This document shows positions 8,544 through 15,906 of a stretch of 22,016 bases of DNA, in pieces. Source of the DNA: Metaruminococcus_A sp900762715 (lineage in GTDB: Bacteria > Bacillota > Clostridia > Oscillospirales > Ruminococcaceae); the NCBI GenBank assembly GCA_048204295.1, contig DBFBLF010000079.1, forward strand, positions 1 to 22,016, written 5' to 3'. The notes beneath the pieces were generated by a model. That model was not told where the DNA came from. It ran no database searches and was given only the letters and a program-made list of their open reading frames with translations. A program made the translations under genes and the position numbers. The number at the start of each line of letters is the position of its first letter. Position 1 is the first letter of the stretch.

Positions 8544-10292
8544 TTATTTCAGGCTTGATTCGCAAAGGGCCGCATAGAGCCCTTTCTGCGTTAGAAGCTC
8601 CTCATGGGTGCCCGATTCGGCAATTACCCCTTCGGAGAGAACGATAATCCGGTCCGCACGGCGTACTGTGGACAACCGATGGGCGATGACGATAACAGTC
8701 CGTGTTCCTACAAGATTCTGAATCGCCGCCTGGATTTCTGCTTCCGTCTCCGTATCAACGGCTGCGGTCGCCTCGTCCAGGATCAGGATTTCGGAATTCC
8801 TCAAAACGGCGCGGGCAATTGAAATGCGCTGCTTCTGCCCGCCCGAAAGCCGCACGCCCCGTTCGCCGATGGTGGTATTGTACCCCTCCGGCAGCGCTTC
8901 GATAAAGTCGTGGATCCGGGCAATTTTCGCCGCCTCCACAATCTGTTCCGGGGTGGCGTTTTTAAAACCATAGGCGATATTTTCCGCGATCGTCCCGTTG
9001 AACAGGAATACATCCTGCAAAACAATGCTCATATGGTCGCGGAGAGAGGCAATCGTCAAGTCGGATATATTCTGCCCGTCCACCAGGATCCGGCCGGAAT
9101 CCGGCTCGTAAAACCTTGCCAGCAGGTTGATGGTCGTGGACTTCCCGACCCCCGTCGGCCCGACAATGGCAAGCATCTGTCCCGCCTTGACGTCAAAGGA
9201 AACATGGCTGAGAATGGGGGTGTCTTCGTCATAAGAAAAACAGACGTCTTCAAAAGAAATATTACCTTCACACTTCTGGAGCTTTCTTGCTCCCGGCCGG
9301 TCGACAATATCAGGCTCGGTATCCAGGACCTCGAATATACGCTCTGATCCGGCGACCGCCTGCTGGAATTCTTCCGCCACCCGCGCAAGAACCTCAATCG
9401 GCGCGTAGAACATGGTGAGATAGGTGATAAAGCCCACAACGTCGGCGGCCGACATATTCCCCTGTACCGCAAACATTCCGCCGACCGCAATGACAATGAC
9501 CGTGCCGGCGGAAGCGCAGAATTCAACCGACGGATGGAAGACCGCGCTTAGGCGCAGAGCATGCAAAATGGATTTCGCATGTTTTTTTGCCTTGCCCTCA
9601 ATTTTGTTCCGCTCCGGCACCTGCTGATTGAAAGCCTGGATTTCGCGAATCCCGGATAAATTATCCTGCAGCGCCGCATTCAGGTCGGCAATATCCTGCT
9701 GCGCTTTCCTAAAATAAGGCCGCACCCGGGTGGAAAACCAAAAGGTCAGGATAAAAATCAAAGGGATTGGGATCATGACCAACAAAGCAAGCTGCCAGTT
9801 GATGACCATCAGCAGGACAACCACTCCGACCAGTACAAAGATATTTGAGGCGACGTCCGGAATGGAATGGGCCACCATTTGCTCAAGAAGGGCGGTGTCG
9901 TTCATCACACGGGACATAAGCTGGCCGGTCTGTTTATCGCTGTAATAAGAGAGTGAAAGCTTTTGCAGATGGGCGTAAACCTCAGTCCTGAGCTGCGCCA
10001 CAACGTTCCAGGACGCCACATGACTGAGATAAGACTGGCAGAAACGCAGAAACATTTTTATTACATAAGCACTTCCAAGAACCAAAGCGATCTGCATAAT
10101 CTGCTTCAGAACCTCGGGTGCATTTTCCTTTATGAACTCCGGTGAGTTTTCCGTCAGGATTCCAGTGATATCACGGATGCACCACGGAACATAAAGGTTG
10201 ACGGCTGTGACGCCGATGATGGCAAGCCCCGTTAAAACAAGCAGGTAACTGTACCTTTTTGTAAATTTGATCAAGCGCCAGACATAACGCAT
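8544..10292 (-). CDS. ABC exporter, fused permease-ATPase (MsbA/MdlB type)
   Basis: A 582-aa half-transporter that pumps lipids, drugs or peptides outwards. The ATG at 10292 is chosen because GGAGG lies 7 nt before it; an ATG at 10310 would place that site inside the gene. A six-helix ABC-exporter membrane domain occupies about residues 15-310. The ATPase has Walker A GPTGVGKST (about 378-386), signature LSGGQKQR (482-489), Walker B ILILDEA (502-508) and an H-loop IAHRLS. There is one membrane domain and one ATPase, so it works as a dimer; no second subunit adjoins, which favours a homodimer. It has its own promoter upstream. The Gfo/Idh/MocA gene begins 87 bp downstream with no terminator between, so read-through is possible. 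Confidence 0.95.
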   Translation of the reverse strand: MRYVWRLIKFTKRYSYLLVLTGLAIIGVTAVNLYVPWCIRDITGILTENSPEFIKENAPEVLKQIMQIALVLGSAYVIKMFLRFCQSYLSHVASWNVVAQLRTEVYAHLQKLSLSYYSDKQTGQLMSRVMNDTALLEQMVAHSIPDVASNIFVLVGVVVLLMVINWQLALLVMIPIPLIFILTFWFSTRVRPYFRKAQQDIADLNAALQDNLSGIREIQAFNQQVPERNKIEGKAKKHAKSILHALRLSAVFHPSVEFCASAGTVIVIAVGGMFAVQGNMSAADVVGFITYLTMFYAPIEVLARVAEEFQQAVAGSERIFEVLDTEPDIVDRPGARKLQKCEGNISFEDVCFSYDEDTPILSHVSFDVKAGQMLAIVGPTGVGKSTTINLLARFYEPDSGRILVDGQNISDLTIASLRDHMSIVLQDVFLFNGTIAENIAYGFKNATPEQIVEAAKIARIHDFIEALPEGYNTTIGERGVRLSGGQKQRISIARAVLRNSEILILDEATAAVDTETEAEIQAAIQNLVGTRTVIVIAHRLSTVRRADRIIVLSEGVIAESGTHEELLTQKGLYAALCESSLK

Positions 10293-10351
10293 GGGTTTGC
10301 CTCCAATCATTGCTGTGTTGCTAGCGGGATTTGTGTGTTGTATTAAACTCT

Positions 10352-10380
10352 ATTATAATGAATTTTTATTCTCCTTACAA
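10352..10380 (-). promoter_or_regulatory. Sigma-A promoter for the ABC exporter
   Basis: On the minus strand TTGTAA (10380-10375) is followed by exactly 17 bp and then a perfect TATAAT (10357-10352). It lies about 60 bp before the exporter start codon. It is on the host side of the element junction, so insertion has left it intact. Confidence 0.8.
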
Positions 10381-10420
10381 GGTGCGTTTTCCACAAGAAG
10401 CAGAACAATTTTCCGGGACA

Positions 10421-10458
10421 AAAAAGAGCGGGACATAGGGGCAGCCCTCATAAAACAG
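10421..10458. mobile_element. Left attachment junction of the integrative element
   Basis: AAAAAGAGCGGGACAT (10421-10436) is the outer, host-side arm. CTCATAAAACAG (10447-10458) is the inner, element-side arm. The right junction (19162-19200) carries the reverse complement of both. CATA (10434-10437) is the only direct overlap shared with the right junction (19181-19184) and should include the crossover point. This layout, a host half-site joined to a phage-like half-site, is what a large serine recombinase leaves behind. Confidence 0.8.
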
Positions 10459-10475
10459 CATAAGATTGTTTTCGG

Positions 10476-10505
10476 GAAACGGCGTAGCTTCGGCTATGCC
10501 GTTTC
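10476..10505. terminator. Hairpin at the recombinase stop codon, likely terminator
   Basis: GAAACGGCGTAGC (10476-10488) pairs with GCTATGCCGTTTC (10493-10505), including one G-U pair, around a TTCG tetraloop. The hairpin overlaps the recombinase stop codon. The minus-strand run after it (CCGAAAAC) is poor in U, so termination may be weak. Confidence 0.5.
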
Positions 10506-12137
10506 TCCGTTTTGCAGGTCATTCATCAAAGACGCGGGGAGTATTCCCACAAGATCATAGGAAATGTCAATCTGCTGTTCTCGATAACCCTTTGACTTGT
10601 CCGGCGCGTGAACATATACCGCCTTTACCATGTCATTTAAGACAGTGGGCGTTAGCTCGTCCAAGTTAAGATACTTCCTTACTTTGTCGATAAACCTGTC
10701 AATGTTCTCTGTCTGTTCTTCCTGCTTTGTAATTTCTTCGCCCAATAACAACAGCTTTTCCCGCAGTTCTTCCTGCTCCTGTTCGTAATCGTTAGAGAGC
10801 ATTTGAAATCTGCTATCAGATAATTTCCCGTTGGCGTTATCCTCGTAAATACGCTTGAATAATCGGCCAAGTTCTTCTATCCGTCGTTCCGCTTGCGTCA
10901 GTTGCCGCCGTTTTGCCGCAAGTTCTTTTCTCGCTTCGGCTTTCTGTTTCGCACCCATAGCTTTGCGGAATTGTTCTTCGTGGTTTGCAACACAAGCAAT
11001 CGTCATTCTCATGTGGGCAAGTACGCCCTGTTCTAAGACAATGGCGCGGATAAAATGAGTAGGACAAACTTCTTTCCCTTTGAGCCTTGAAGTGGAGCAG
11101 ACAAAGTGGTCTTGCCTTGCTTCAAAGTTCTTGCTCGTACAGTAATACAGCTTTTCGCCGCAATCGGCGCAACGCGCAATGCCGGAAAACATATTGGTCT
11201 TGCCCGTCCTCGTTGGGCGACGCTTATTCTTGCGTAATTCCTGTACCCGTTCCCATGTGTCAGTGTCAATTATCGCTTCGTGGGTATTCTCGAACACAAG
11301 CCATTTTTCTTCGGGATTGTAGCAAGTCTTTTTGCTCTTGTAGGACTGTTTGTAGGTTTTGAAGTTTACCGTATGCCCTTTATACTCCGGACGCTCCAAA
11401 ATGTCGGCAATGGTATCTCCCGTCCAGTGATAAGGATTGTCCGGCGGTGCGTTCCTCACTGCCCTGCCTGTTTGCTGAAAATGGATTGTCGGCGTTATGA
11501 CTTTATCCTCTTTCAGAATACGGGCAATCTTCGATGGCCCGTAACCGTCCAGACAAAGGGCGAATATCCGCTTGACAACTTCGGCAGCTTCGGGGTCGAT
11601 AATCCACCGCTTTTTGTTTTCCGGGTCTTTCCTGTACCCATAGGGTGGATTGGTGCAGAGATGTTCGCCCGCTTCGCCTTTGGACTTCATCACCGCGCGT
11701 ATCTTCTTGCTTGTGTCTTTCGCGTACCACTCGTTGATGATGTTCAAAAACGGTGTGAAGTCGCTGTCCTGCTGATTTTCGCTGTCTATGCCGTTATTGA
11801 TTGCGATAAACCGCACGCCTTTTTCCACAAACAGGACTTCGGTGTAAAAGCCCACTTTCAGATAATCGCGCCCAAGCCGCGACATATCCTTGACTATCAA
11901 GGTGGAAACTTCTCCGTTTTCAATCCGTTCCAAAAGTTCGCTCCAACTCGGACGGTTGAAGTTTGTCCCGGGATACCCGTCATCCACGAAAAATGCAGTA
12001 TTTGAGAAATGATTTTCTTTTGCGTATTTACTTAAAATCGCCTTTTGATTAACAATGCTGTTGCTGTCGCCCTGTAATTCGTCGTCGCGTGATAAGCGGC
12101 AATAGAGGGCGGTAATTTTGTCAGACTGCCTTAACAT
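10494..12137 (-). CDS. Large serine recombinase (TnpX/TndX-like) of the element
   Basis: Site-specific recombinase that integrates and excises the element by serine-mediated double-strand exchange. The catalytic domain begins KITALYCRLSRDDE, with nucleophile S16 in the Y-x-R-x-S motif, and includes VKDMSRLGRDY. The Recombinase domain (about 160-300) follows, then a zinc ribbon with C-x2-C (CADC) and two later cysteines, a long coiled coil (about 375-490), and a C-terminal DUF4368-like end (VYVHAPDKSKGYREQQIDISYDL). At 547 aa it is of normal length and appears intact. The ATG at 12137 has AAAGGAG at 8 nt. An in-frame ATG at 12194, one base after the upstream stop and with AAGGAG at 7 nt, would add 19 residues, so two starts are possible. 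The gene lies at the element edge, as expected. Confidence 0.95.
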   Translation of the reverse strand: MLRQSDKITALYCRLSRDDELQGDSNSIVNQKAILSKYAKENHFSNTAFFVDDGYPGTNFNRPSWSELLERIENGEVSTLIVKDMSRLGRDYLKVGFYTEVLFVEKGVRFIAINNGIDSENQQDSDFTPFLNIINEWYAKDTSKKIRAVMKSKGEAGEHLCTNPPYGYRKDPENKKRWIIDPEAAEVVKRIFALCLDGYGPSKIARILKEDKVITPTIHFQQTGRAVRNAPPDNPYHWTGDTIADILERPEYKGHTVNFKTYKQSYKSKKTCYNPEEKWLVFENTHEAIIDTDTWERVQELRKNKRRPTRTGKTNMFSGIARCADCGEKLYYCTSKNFEARQDHFVCSTSRLKGKEVCPTHFIRAIVLEQGVLAHMRMTIACVANHEEQFRKAMGAKQKAEARKELAAKRRQLTQAERRIEELGRLFKRIYEDNANGKLSDSRFQMLSNDYEQEQEELREKLLLLGEEITKQEEQTENIDRFIDKVRKYLNLDELTPTVLNDMVKAVYVHAPDKSKGYREQQIDISYDLVGILPASLMNDLQNGETA

Positions 12138-12195
12138 ATTTTCTGCTCCTTTCATCGGCGGGCAGTCTGCCATTACAGGATTGCTTATACTCATT

Positions 12196-12402
12196 TTAAC
12201 GCTCCTTGTTTTCTTCATCAATAGGCGACTGTTCTATGAGCCGCAAAACTTTATGAGGCAAGCTGCGTTTTCCGTCGTAGCTACCTGTAAAACGATAGAG
12301 CGTCCTGCCGGATTTTATGGTTACTTCGTGTTCCGGCAGTTCTTGATACAGCGGATTTTTTACAACGATTTGCCCGTCTTTGATTTTTCGCTTCTTTTCC
12401 AT
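12196..12402 (-). CDS. Small basic protein upstream of recombinase, unknown function
   Basis: A 68-aa charged protein (MEKKRKIKDGQIVV...) that I do not recognise beyond its frequent position beside recombinases in clostridial elements. It has alternating strands (VTIKSGRTLYRFTGSYDGKR) and a charged C-terminus, suggesting a small beta-rich nucleic-acid-binding or regulatory fold; that is a guess. The ATG at 12402 is preceded by AAAGGA at about 10 nt. An open frame continues 70 codons upstream, but that part runs through a cluster of palindromes and is probably untranslated. The stop is one base before a possible recombinase start (TAA-A-ATG), so the two are coupled; a role as directionality factor is possible. 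Confidence 0.7.
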   Translation of the reverse strand: MEKKRKIKDGQIVVKNPLYQELPEHEVTIKSGRTLYRFTGSYDGKRSLPHKVLRLIEQSPIDEENKER

Positions 12403-12434
12403 TCCTTTCCCGTCCTTTCCTTGTTTTGAGTAGG

Positions 12435-12573
12435 GAGCAAGCACAGCAAATGAGTACCCATTTGCCGCTTGCTTCTTTCGCAGCAACCATAGGAAAGGGG
12501 TACCCTTTCCGTAAAATCCCCGTTTTGACGCTATGCGCCGGATGGGGATTTTCTCTTGTTGGGAGTTTCCCAA
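12435..12573. other. Palindrome-rich non-coding region (leader RNA or oriT candidate)
   Basis: Four inverted repeats stand in a row. GCAAGC/GCAAATG (12437-12452) pair with CATTTGC/GCTTGC (12459-12472). GGAAAGGG (12492-12499) pairs with CCCTTTCC (12503-12510). AAAATCCCC (12513-12521) pairs with GGGGATTTT (12544-12552). TTGGGA pairs with TCCCAA around 12558-12572. The two most proximal hairpins both hold a GGGTAC-type loop region. The density exceeds that of the neighbouring intergenic DNA. It lies in the likely 5' leader of the recombinase operon. Confidence 0.55.
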
Positions 12574-12638
12574 ACCCTTGTGTGTCCTCTCATTCAATAT
12601 CCCGTCCGGCAAACGGCATTTGTTGCACTTTGCCCTTC

Positions 12639-12667
12639 ACTATATACAACACGCAAAAATCTAAAAA
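12639..12667 (-). promoter_or_regulatory. Candidate promoter of the recombinase operon
   Basis: On the minus strand TTTTTA (12667-12662) is followed by 17 bp and TATAGT (12644-12639). The -10 is good and the -35 is weak. It would give a leader of about 230 nt that includes the palindrome cluster. Confidence 0.35.
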
Positions 12668-12692
12668 TGCCAAACATAAGGAAAAGAAAATG

Positions 12693-12721
12693 TTGACAGG
12701 CCAAAAGGTTTGCAACATATT
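12693..12721 (+). promoter_or_regulatory. Promoter for the AraC/C45 operon
   Basis: A perfect TTGACA (12693-12698) is followed by 17 bp and CATATT (12716-12721). It lies about 100 bp before the AraC-type regulator gene. It is back-to-back with the recombinase operon promoter region. Confidence 0.65.
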
Positions 12722-12823
12722 TTTTATTCCATTACACTATGAATGAGTTTACAAAAGTGGACATGAAAAGCGAGGAAAAATATCGTTTACGAGTTTATGC
12801 TTATAGATAAGGGGGAGCAATAA

Positions 12824-13711
12824 ATGGAATGGTTGAAAAAACTAAGTGCTGCAATAGATTACATAGAAAACAATTTGGATAGTGATTTGTCTTATGAAGA
12901 AACTGCTCGGATTGCCTGTTGCTCGGTTTTCTATTTTCAACGGATATTTTCTTACGTCGCTGGTATTTCGTTATCGGAATATATCCGGCGCAGGAGAATG
13001 ACACAAGCTGCTTTTGAATTACAGCGGACAGACGCTAAAGTGATAGACGTCGCTTTGAAATATGGGTACACTTCCCCAACATCATTTAATCGTGCTTTTC
13101 AGAGTGTACATAACATTTCCCCCGCCGCAGCAAAAAACATGGGAAGTACGCTAAACGCTTATCCGGCAATTCATTTTTCAGTTCAAGTTACAGGAGGAAA
13201 TGCTATGCCATATCACATTGCAGAAAAACAATCTATGAGGATTGTGGGGGTTCGTATTCCGTTGTCTACGGACATGGAGGAAAATCAGAAGAATATTCCT
13301 CCATTTTGGCAATCTGTTTTGAGCAGTAATCTATTTTCTGAAATATGCAGTTTATCAAATCAGTCCCCACAGGGGATATTGGGCGTAAGCGTATATGAAA
13401 GTCCCAAAAGTTTTTTCTATTACATTGGAGTTGCTACGGATGTGCCTGTTCCTAATGGTATGTTCGCATTTGAAATACCAGCGGCTACATGGGCTGTATT
13501 TGAAAATAACGGTTATTTCAAAGAGAATGTGCAAAGTGTTTTTAGAAGGTTTTATACGGAGTGGCTGCCATTTTCGGGCTATGAATATGCCGGACTTCCT
13601 GACATAGAAGTGTATCCCGTTTTTGAGGAAACACCTGTTAGTGGACATTCAGAAGTATGGATTGCTATAAGGAAAGAAAAGGAGAATAACTCATGTACCA
13701 CTTACGATTAA
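12824..13711 (+). CDS. AraC-family regulator with GyrI-like effector-binding domain
   Basis: A 295-aa DNA-binding activator. The two AraC helix-turn-helix units occupy about residues 5-105; recognisable parts are ETARIACCSVFYFQRIF and VIDVALKYGYTSPTSFNRAF. A linker leads to a GyrI/SoxS-type (bacterial transcription activator effector-binding) domain from about 125 to 288, ending in a typical EVWIAIRK strand. Such proteins sense small, often cationic or hydrophobic, compounds. GGGGGAG lies 6 nt before the ATG. The gene overlaps the C45 hydrolase gene by 19 bp, so the regulator probably controls that operon, perhaps in response to the hydrolase substrate. The region is AT-rich compared with the host. 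Confidence 0.93.
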   Translation: MEWLKKLSAAIDYIENNLDSDLSYEETARIACCSVFYFQRIFSYVAGISLSEYIRRRRMTQAAFELQRTDAKVIDVALKYGYTSPTSFNRAFQSVHNISPAAAKNMGSTLNAYPAIHFSVQVTGGNAMPYHIAEKQSMRIVGVRIPLSTDMEENQKNIPPFWQSVLSSNLFSEICSLSNQSPQGILGVSVYESPKSFFYYIGVATDVPVPNGMFAFEIPAATWAVFENNGYFKENVQSVFRRFYTEWLPFSGYEYAGLPDIEVYPVFEETPVSGHSEVWIAIRKEKENNSCTTYD

Positions 13712-14736
13712 AAGGCGACCATTATCAAATGGGTGTTAAGCGGGGCAAGATTTTTCAGAAGTGCAAAATATCTTTCCCTCTACATCTTGATGAGTTTCAG
13801 CTTGAACATGGAAAACAAAGCGAAAAAATATTAAAAGACTATTTCCCAGAGGTTTGTGCAGAAATAAAAGGCGTGAGCGATACCATAGGCGCAGATTACG
13901 ATACATTTGTTTCATGGATGTTATGTATGGGCTGCTGTATGTATAACTTGGAAGAAAATATCCCCGTTGAGATTAGAGGGTGTACTGCATTTGCCTATGC
14001 TAAAGGTGGGCGGGTGATTTATGGTAGAAACAATGATTTGCCGCCGTATTTGAGAAATGGAAGCAAGAGCGAAATATATGCTCCATTAAACGGAAATAGA
14101 TTTAATATTACGACTTCCTCTTTCATCAATGGTGAAGAAGGTCTAAATGAACATGGTTTGGCTATTGCCATGACTTTTGTAATGACAAACCTTGACAAAA
14201 TACAGGCAGGTTTTAATTCCTGTTTTATTGTAAGATATTTACTTGAAAAAGCAGATAGCGCACAAAACGCGATTTCTTTACTTATGGAATTGCCAATAGC
14301 TTCTAACTGCAATATTTTAGTTGCGGATAAAAGTGGGGAAATGTTAGTTATCGAATGTACGCCTACCGCAAAGAGAATACGGAAAGCAATTTGCTCTAAT
14401 AAAGGCAAAATCGTATGTACCGTTAATAGCTTTACTTCCGATGAAATGAAGCCCTTTGACATGGCGAATGGAGATGATTATTTTTCCGATAGGCGATACC
14501 AAACGGTTATAGATAGTTTTTCGACTCATATTCAAGACGACTATATTGAAACGACAAAACAGCTTCTAAAAGGCGATTATGGGTTTATGTGTCAATATGA
14601 TGACCCTAATTTTGAAACGGTTTGGAGTTCTGTATTTGATTTGAAAACGCTCATGATATATCGTGCAGAAGGTGATCCGAGAAAAAAGAAGTTCGTGGTA
14701 GATAACCGGCTGCACAGTATAGTGAAAGGACGCTAA
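13693..14736 (+). CDS. C45-family acyltransferase/hydrolase (penicillin acyltransferase-like, Ntn fold)
   Basis: A 347-aa protein of the acyl-CoA:6-aminopenicillanate acyltransferase (AAT)/C45 family of N-terminal-nucleophile amide hydrolases. The motif RGCTAFAY gives the likely nucleophile C97, exposed after self-cleavage at G96-C97; GRNNDLPP follows at about 112. Other family-like parts are INGEEGLNEHGLAIAM and NCNILVADKSGEMLVIE. There is no signal peptide. The start overlaps the regulator stop and has AAGGAGA at about 8 nt. Known relatives act on penicillin side chains, acyl amino acids or peptides, and bile-salt hydrolases share the fold; the substrate here cannot be read. As cargo beside a ligand-sensing regulator it may inactivate an acylated toxic compound. 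Confidence 0.88.
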   Translation: MYHLRLKGDHYQMGVKRGKIFQKCKISFPLHLDEFQLEHGKQSEKILKDYFPEVCAEIKGVSDTIGADYDTFVSWMLCMGCCMYNLEENIPVEIRGCTAFAYAKGGRVIYGRNNDLPPYLRNGSKSEIYAPLNGNRFNITTSSFINGEEGLNEHGLAIAMTFVMTNLDKIQAGFNSCFIVRYLLEKADSAQNAISLLMELPIASNCNILVADKSGEMLVIECTPTAKRIRKAICSNKGKIVCTVNSFTSDEMKPFDMANGDDYFSDRRYQTVIDSFSTHIQDDYIETTKQLLKGDYGFMCQYDDPNFETVWSSVFDLKTLMIYRAEGDPRKKKFVVDNRLHSIVKGR

Positions 14737-14740
14737 AGTT

Positions 14741-14926
14741 TTGAATATAAAATGGCTGCTATGTCCTGTTTGCAAGAACAAGACGCGGATAAGATTGCGG
14801 GAAGATACGGTGCTTGAACACTTCCCACTGTTCTGCCCGAAGTGCAAACAGGAAACGCTGATCAATGTAAAGCAACTCAATATATCCGTTATCCAAGAGC
14901 CGGACGCACAGACGCAGAGCCGATAA
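14741..14926 (+). CDS. Cysteine-rich KTR family protein
   Basis: A 61-aa zinc-ribbon-like protein of the Cys_rich_KTR family, often found in Tn916/Tn1549-like elements. Two C-x2-C pairs (C8/C11 in CPVC and C32/C35 in CPKC) should bind one zinc. The typical start NIKWLLCPVCKNKTR and ending EPDAQTQSR are both present, so it is full length. The start codon is TTG, 4 bp after the C45 stop, so it is probably translated by coupling. The function is unknown. Confidence 0.9.
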   Translation: MNIKWLLCPVCKNKTRIRLREDTVLEHFPLFCPKCKQETLINVKQLNISVIQEPDAQTQSR

Positions 14927-14956
14927 CATGCAAGATGAAATGCGGTTATCGGCTCT
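14916..14956 (+). terminator. Inverted repeat over the KTR stop codon, likely terminator
   Basis: AGAGCCGATAAC (14916-14927) pairs perfectly with GTTATCGGCTCT (14945-14956), with a 17-nt loop, followed by GTTGTTTTATTT. The left arm includes the KTR stop codon. It should end or weaken transcription of the AraC-C45-KTR operon. Confidence 0.65.
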
Positions 14957-14978
14957 GTTGTTTTATTTGGAGGTATCT

Positions 14979-15074
14979 ATGTTGATTGCCATTTCTCATA
15001 ACCTACGGTCAAAAAAAGCCTTTGCACCTATACGGGATTTTGCGCTTATGAGTATGAACACACAAGTCATATAG
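14979..15074 (+). CDS. Possible 31-aa leader peptide before the sigma factor gene
   Basis: A short frame beginning MLIAISHNLRSKKAF and ending NTQVI. It has a near-perfect ribosome site (GGAGG, 5 nt before ATG) and stands between two hairpins, the second a terminator just before the sigma factor gene. This is the layout of attenuation leaders, where ribosome movement sets terminator formation. I do not recognise the peptide, and there is no run of one amino acid that would name a signal. Confidence 0.4.
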   Translation: MLIAISHNLRSKKAFAPIRDFALMSMNTQVI

Positions 15075-15097
15075 TTACCTTTTATAATTCCTGTTTC

Positions 15098-15140
15098 AAA
15101 CGCCCATGCGGTTTTATGCTGCGTGGGCGTTTGTTGTTTT
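15098..15140 (+). terminator. Intrinsic terminator/attenuator upstream of sigma factor
   Basis: AAACGCCCATGC (15098-15109) pairs with GCGTGGGCGTTT (15121-15132), with one G-U pair, followed by GTTGTTTT. It is 24 bp past the short leader frame and 34 bp before the sigma factor start, with no plus-strand promoter obvious between. It would therefore control read-through into the sigma operon. Confidence 0.65.
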
Positions 15141-15173
15141 GCCCCCTGCTTGGGAAGGAAGGGGGTGAGAAAA

Positions 15174-15617
15174 ATGATGAATACAGAGCAGCAGTATCGG
15201 GAACATATCGAGCGCACTTTTAACGCTTTTTGCAAGATTGTGCTTTACCATGCGGCGCTGGGCGCTTACAAGAAAATACGGAGGAAACAGCAGTTTGAAG
15301 TGTCCCTCGACTATCTTAGGGAGTTTGATTTTGAGCCTGTTACGACAACAGACGAGTATTTTGTGAAATACGATGTGCCTACCGCTTTTACCGTTCGCGG
15401 GGAAACGGTCATTGTGGAAAGCGAGCAGTTAGCCGCCGCGCTTTTGCGATTGCCGGAAAAGCGGCGGGAAGTCCTATTTTTACGGTACTACCTCGGTTAT
15501 AGCGATGAAAAAATCGGAAAGTTATTCGGAGTTTGCAGAAGTACAATCTTCCACAGGCGAAAAAGGGCATTGCGCTTGCTGCGAAAAGAAATGGAGGCAT
15601 TAGAAGATGAAGAATAG
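15174..15617 (+). CDS. Sigma-70-like factor of the conjugative-transposon type (Tn916 Orf7-like)
   Basis: A 147-aa regulator related to the sigma-like factors in the regulatory module of Tn916-type elements. The ATG at 15174 is chosen: GGGGGTGAG lies just upstream, and the extra residues from an earlier start read through the terminator. A region-4 helix-turn-helix is clear at about residues 84-140 (LRLPEKRREVLFLRYYLGYSDEK then FGVCRSTIFHRRKRALRLL, split here for length). The N-terminal half is charged and has no obvious region 2, so it may act as an accessory sigma-like activator. It overlaps the next gene by 11 bp. Confidence 0.88.
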   Translation: MMNTEQQYREHIERTFNAFCKIVLYHAALGAYKKIRRKQQFEVSLDYLREFDFEPVTTTDEYFVKYDVPTAFTVRGETVIVESEQLAAALLRLPEKRREVLFLRYYLGYSDEKIGKLFGVCRSTIFHRRKRALRLLRKEMEALEDEE

Positions 15618-15816
15618 GAAATATAACTTGCTGTCCTATGAAACGATTGTAAAGGCAGCCGCAGGGGAGCCGGAAGCGGTGAACACCGTCATTCAAACCT
15701 ATACCGGCTACATCAAATATCTGTCCTATTTTCAAGGGAGTATCAACGATGATATTCAAGATTATCTCAAAGCGCAGTTAATGGAAGCACTACCCAAGTT
15801 CCGTTTTGACCGATAA
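15607..15816 (+). CDS. HTH_16 domain protein (Tn916 Orf8-like)
   Basis: A 69-aa helix-turn-helix protein of the HTH_16 family, partner of the sigma-like factor in Tn916-type elements. Family signs are the opening LLSYETIVKAAAGEPEAVN, and the ending DYLKAQLMEALPKFRFD. The ATG at 15607 lies inside the sigma gene (11-bp overlap) with GGAGG about 9 nt upstream. In Tn916 this pair regulates the transfer and excision genes; here the genes it would normally serve are missing. Confidence 0.88.
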   Translation: MKNRKYNLLSYETIVKAAAGEPEAVNTVIQTYTGYIKYLSYFQGSINDDIQDYLKAQLMEALPKFRFDR

Positions 15817-15833
15817 TGAGTAGCAAAGCCAGA

Positions 15834-15881
15834 AAAAGCCGTCAAGGATAAACTTCGCGCTTCGCGTCCTTGACGGCTTTT
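15834..15881. terminator. Intrinsic terminator after the sigma/HTH_16 operon
   Basis: AAAAGCCGTCAAGGA (15834-15848) pairs perfectly with TCCTTGACGGCTTTT (15867-15881). The loop holds a TTCGCG repeat that may extend the structure. It starts 18 bp past the HTH_16 stop. A/T tracts on both sides allow action on both strands. Confidence 0.85.
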
Positions 15882-15906
15882 CCCGTCTTTGCTGTTGGGC
15901 AGTTAA

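Noticed and set aside
12403..12612. N-terminal 70-residue extension of the small protein upstream of the recombinase, and overlapping plus-strand frames over the same DNA
   Set aside because: The frames run through four inverted repeats, lack good ribosome sites and show no recognisable domain; the internal start at 12402 suits a compact protein better.
13693..14736. Naming the C45 protein as a bile salt hydrolase or penicillin acylase
   Set aside because: The fold and nucleophile cysteine are shared by several activities, and the visible motifs do not single out a substrate.
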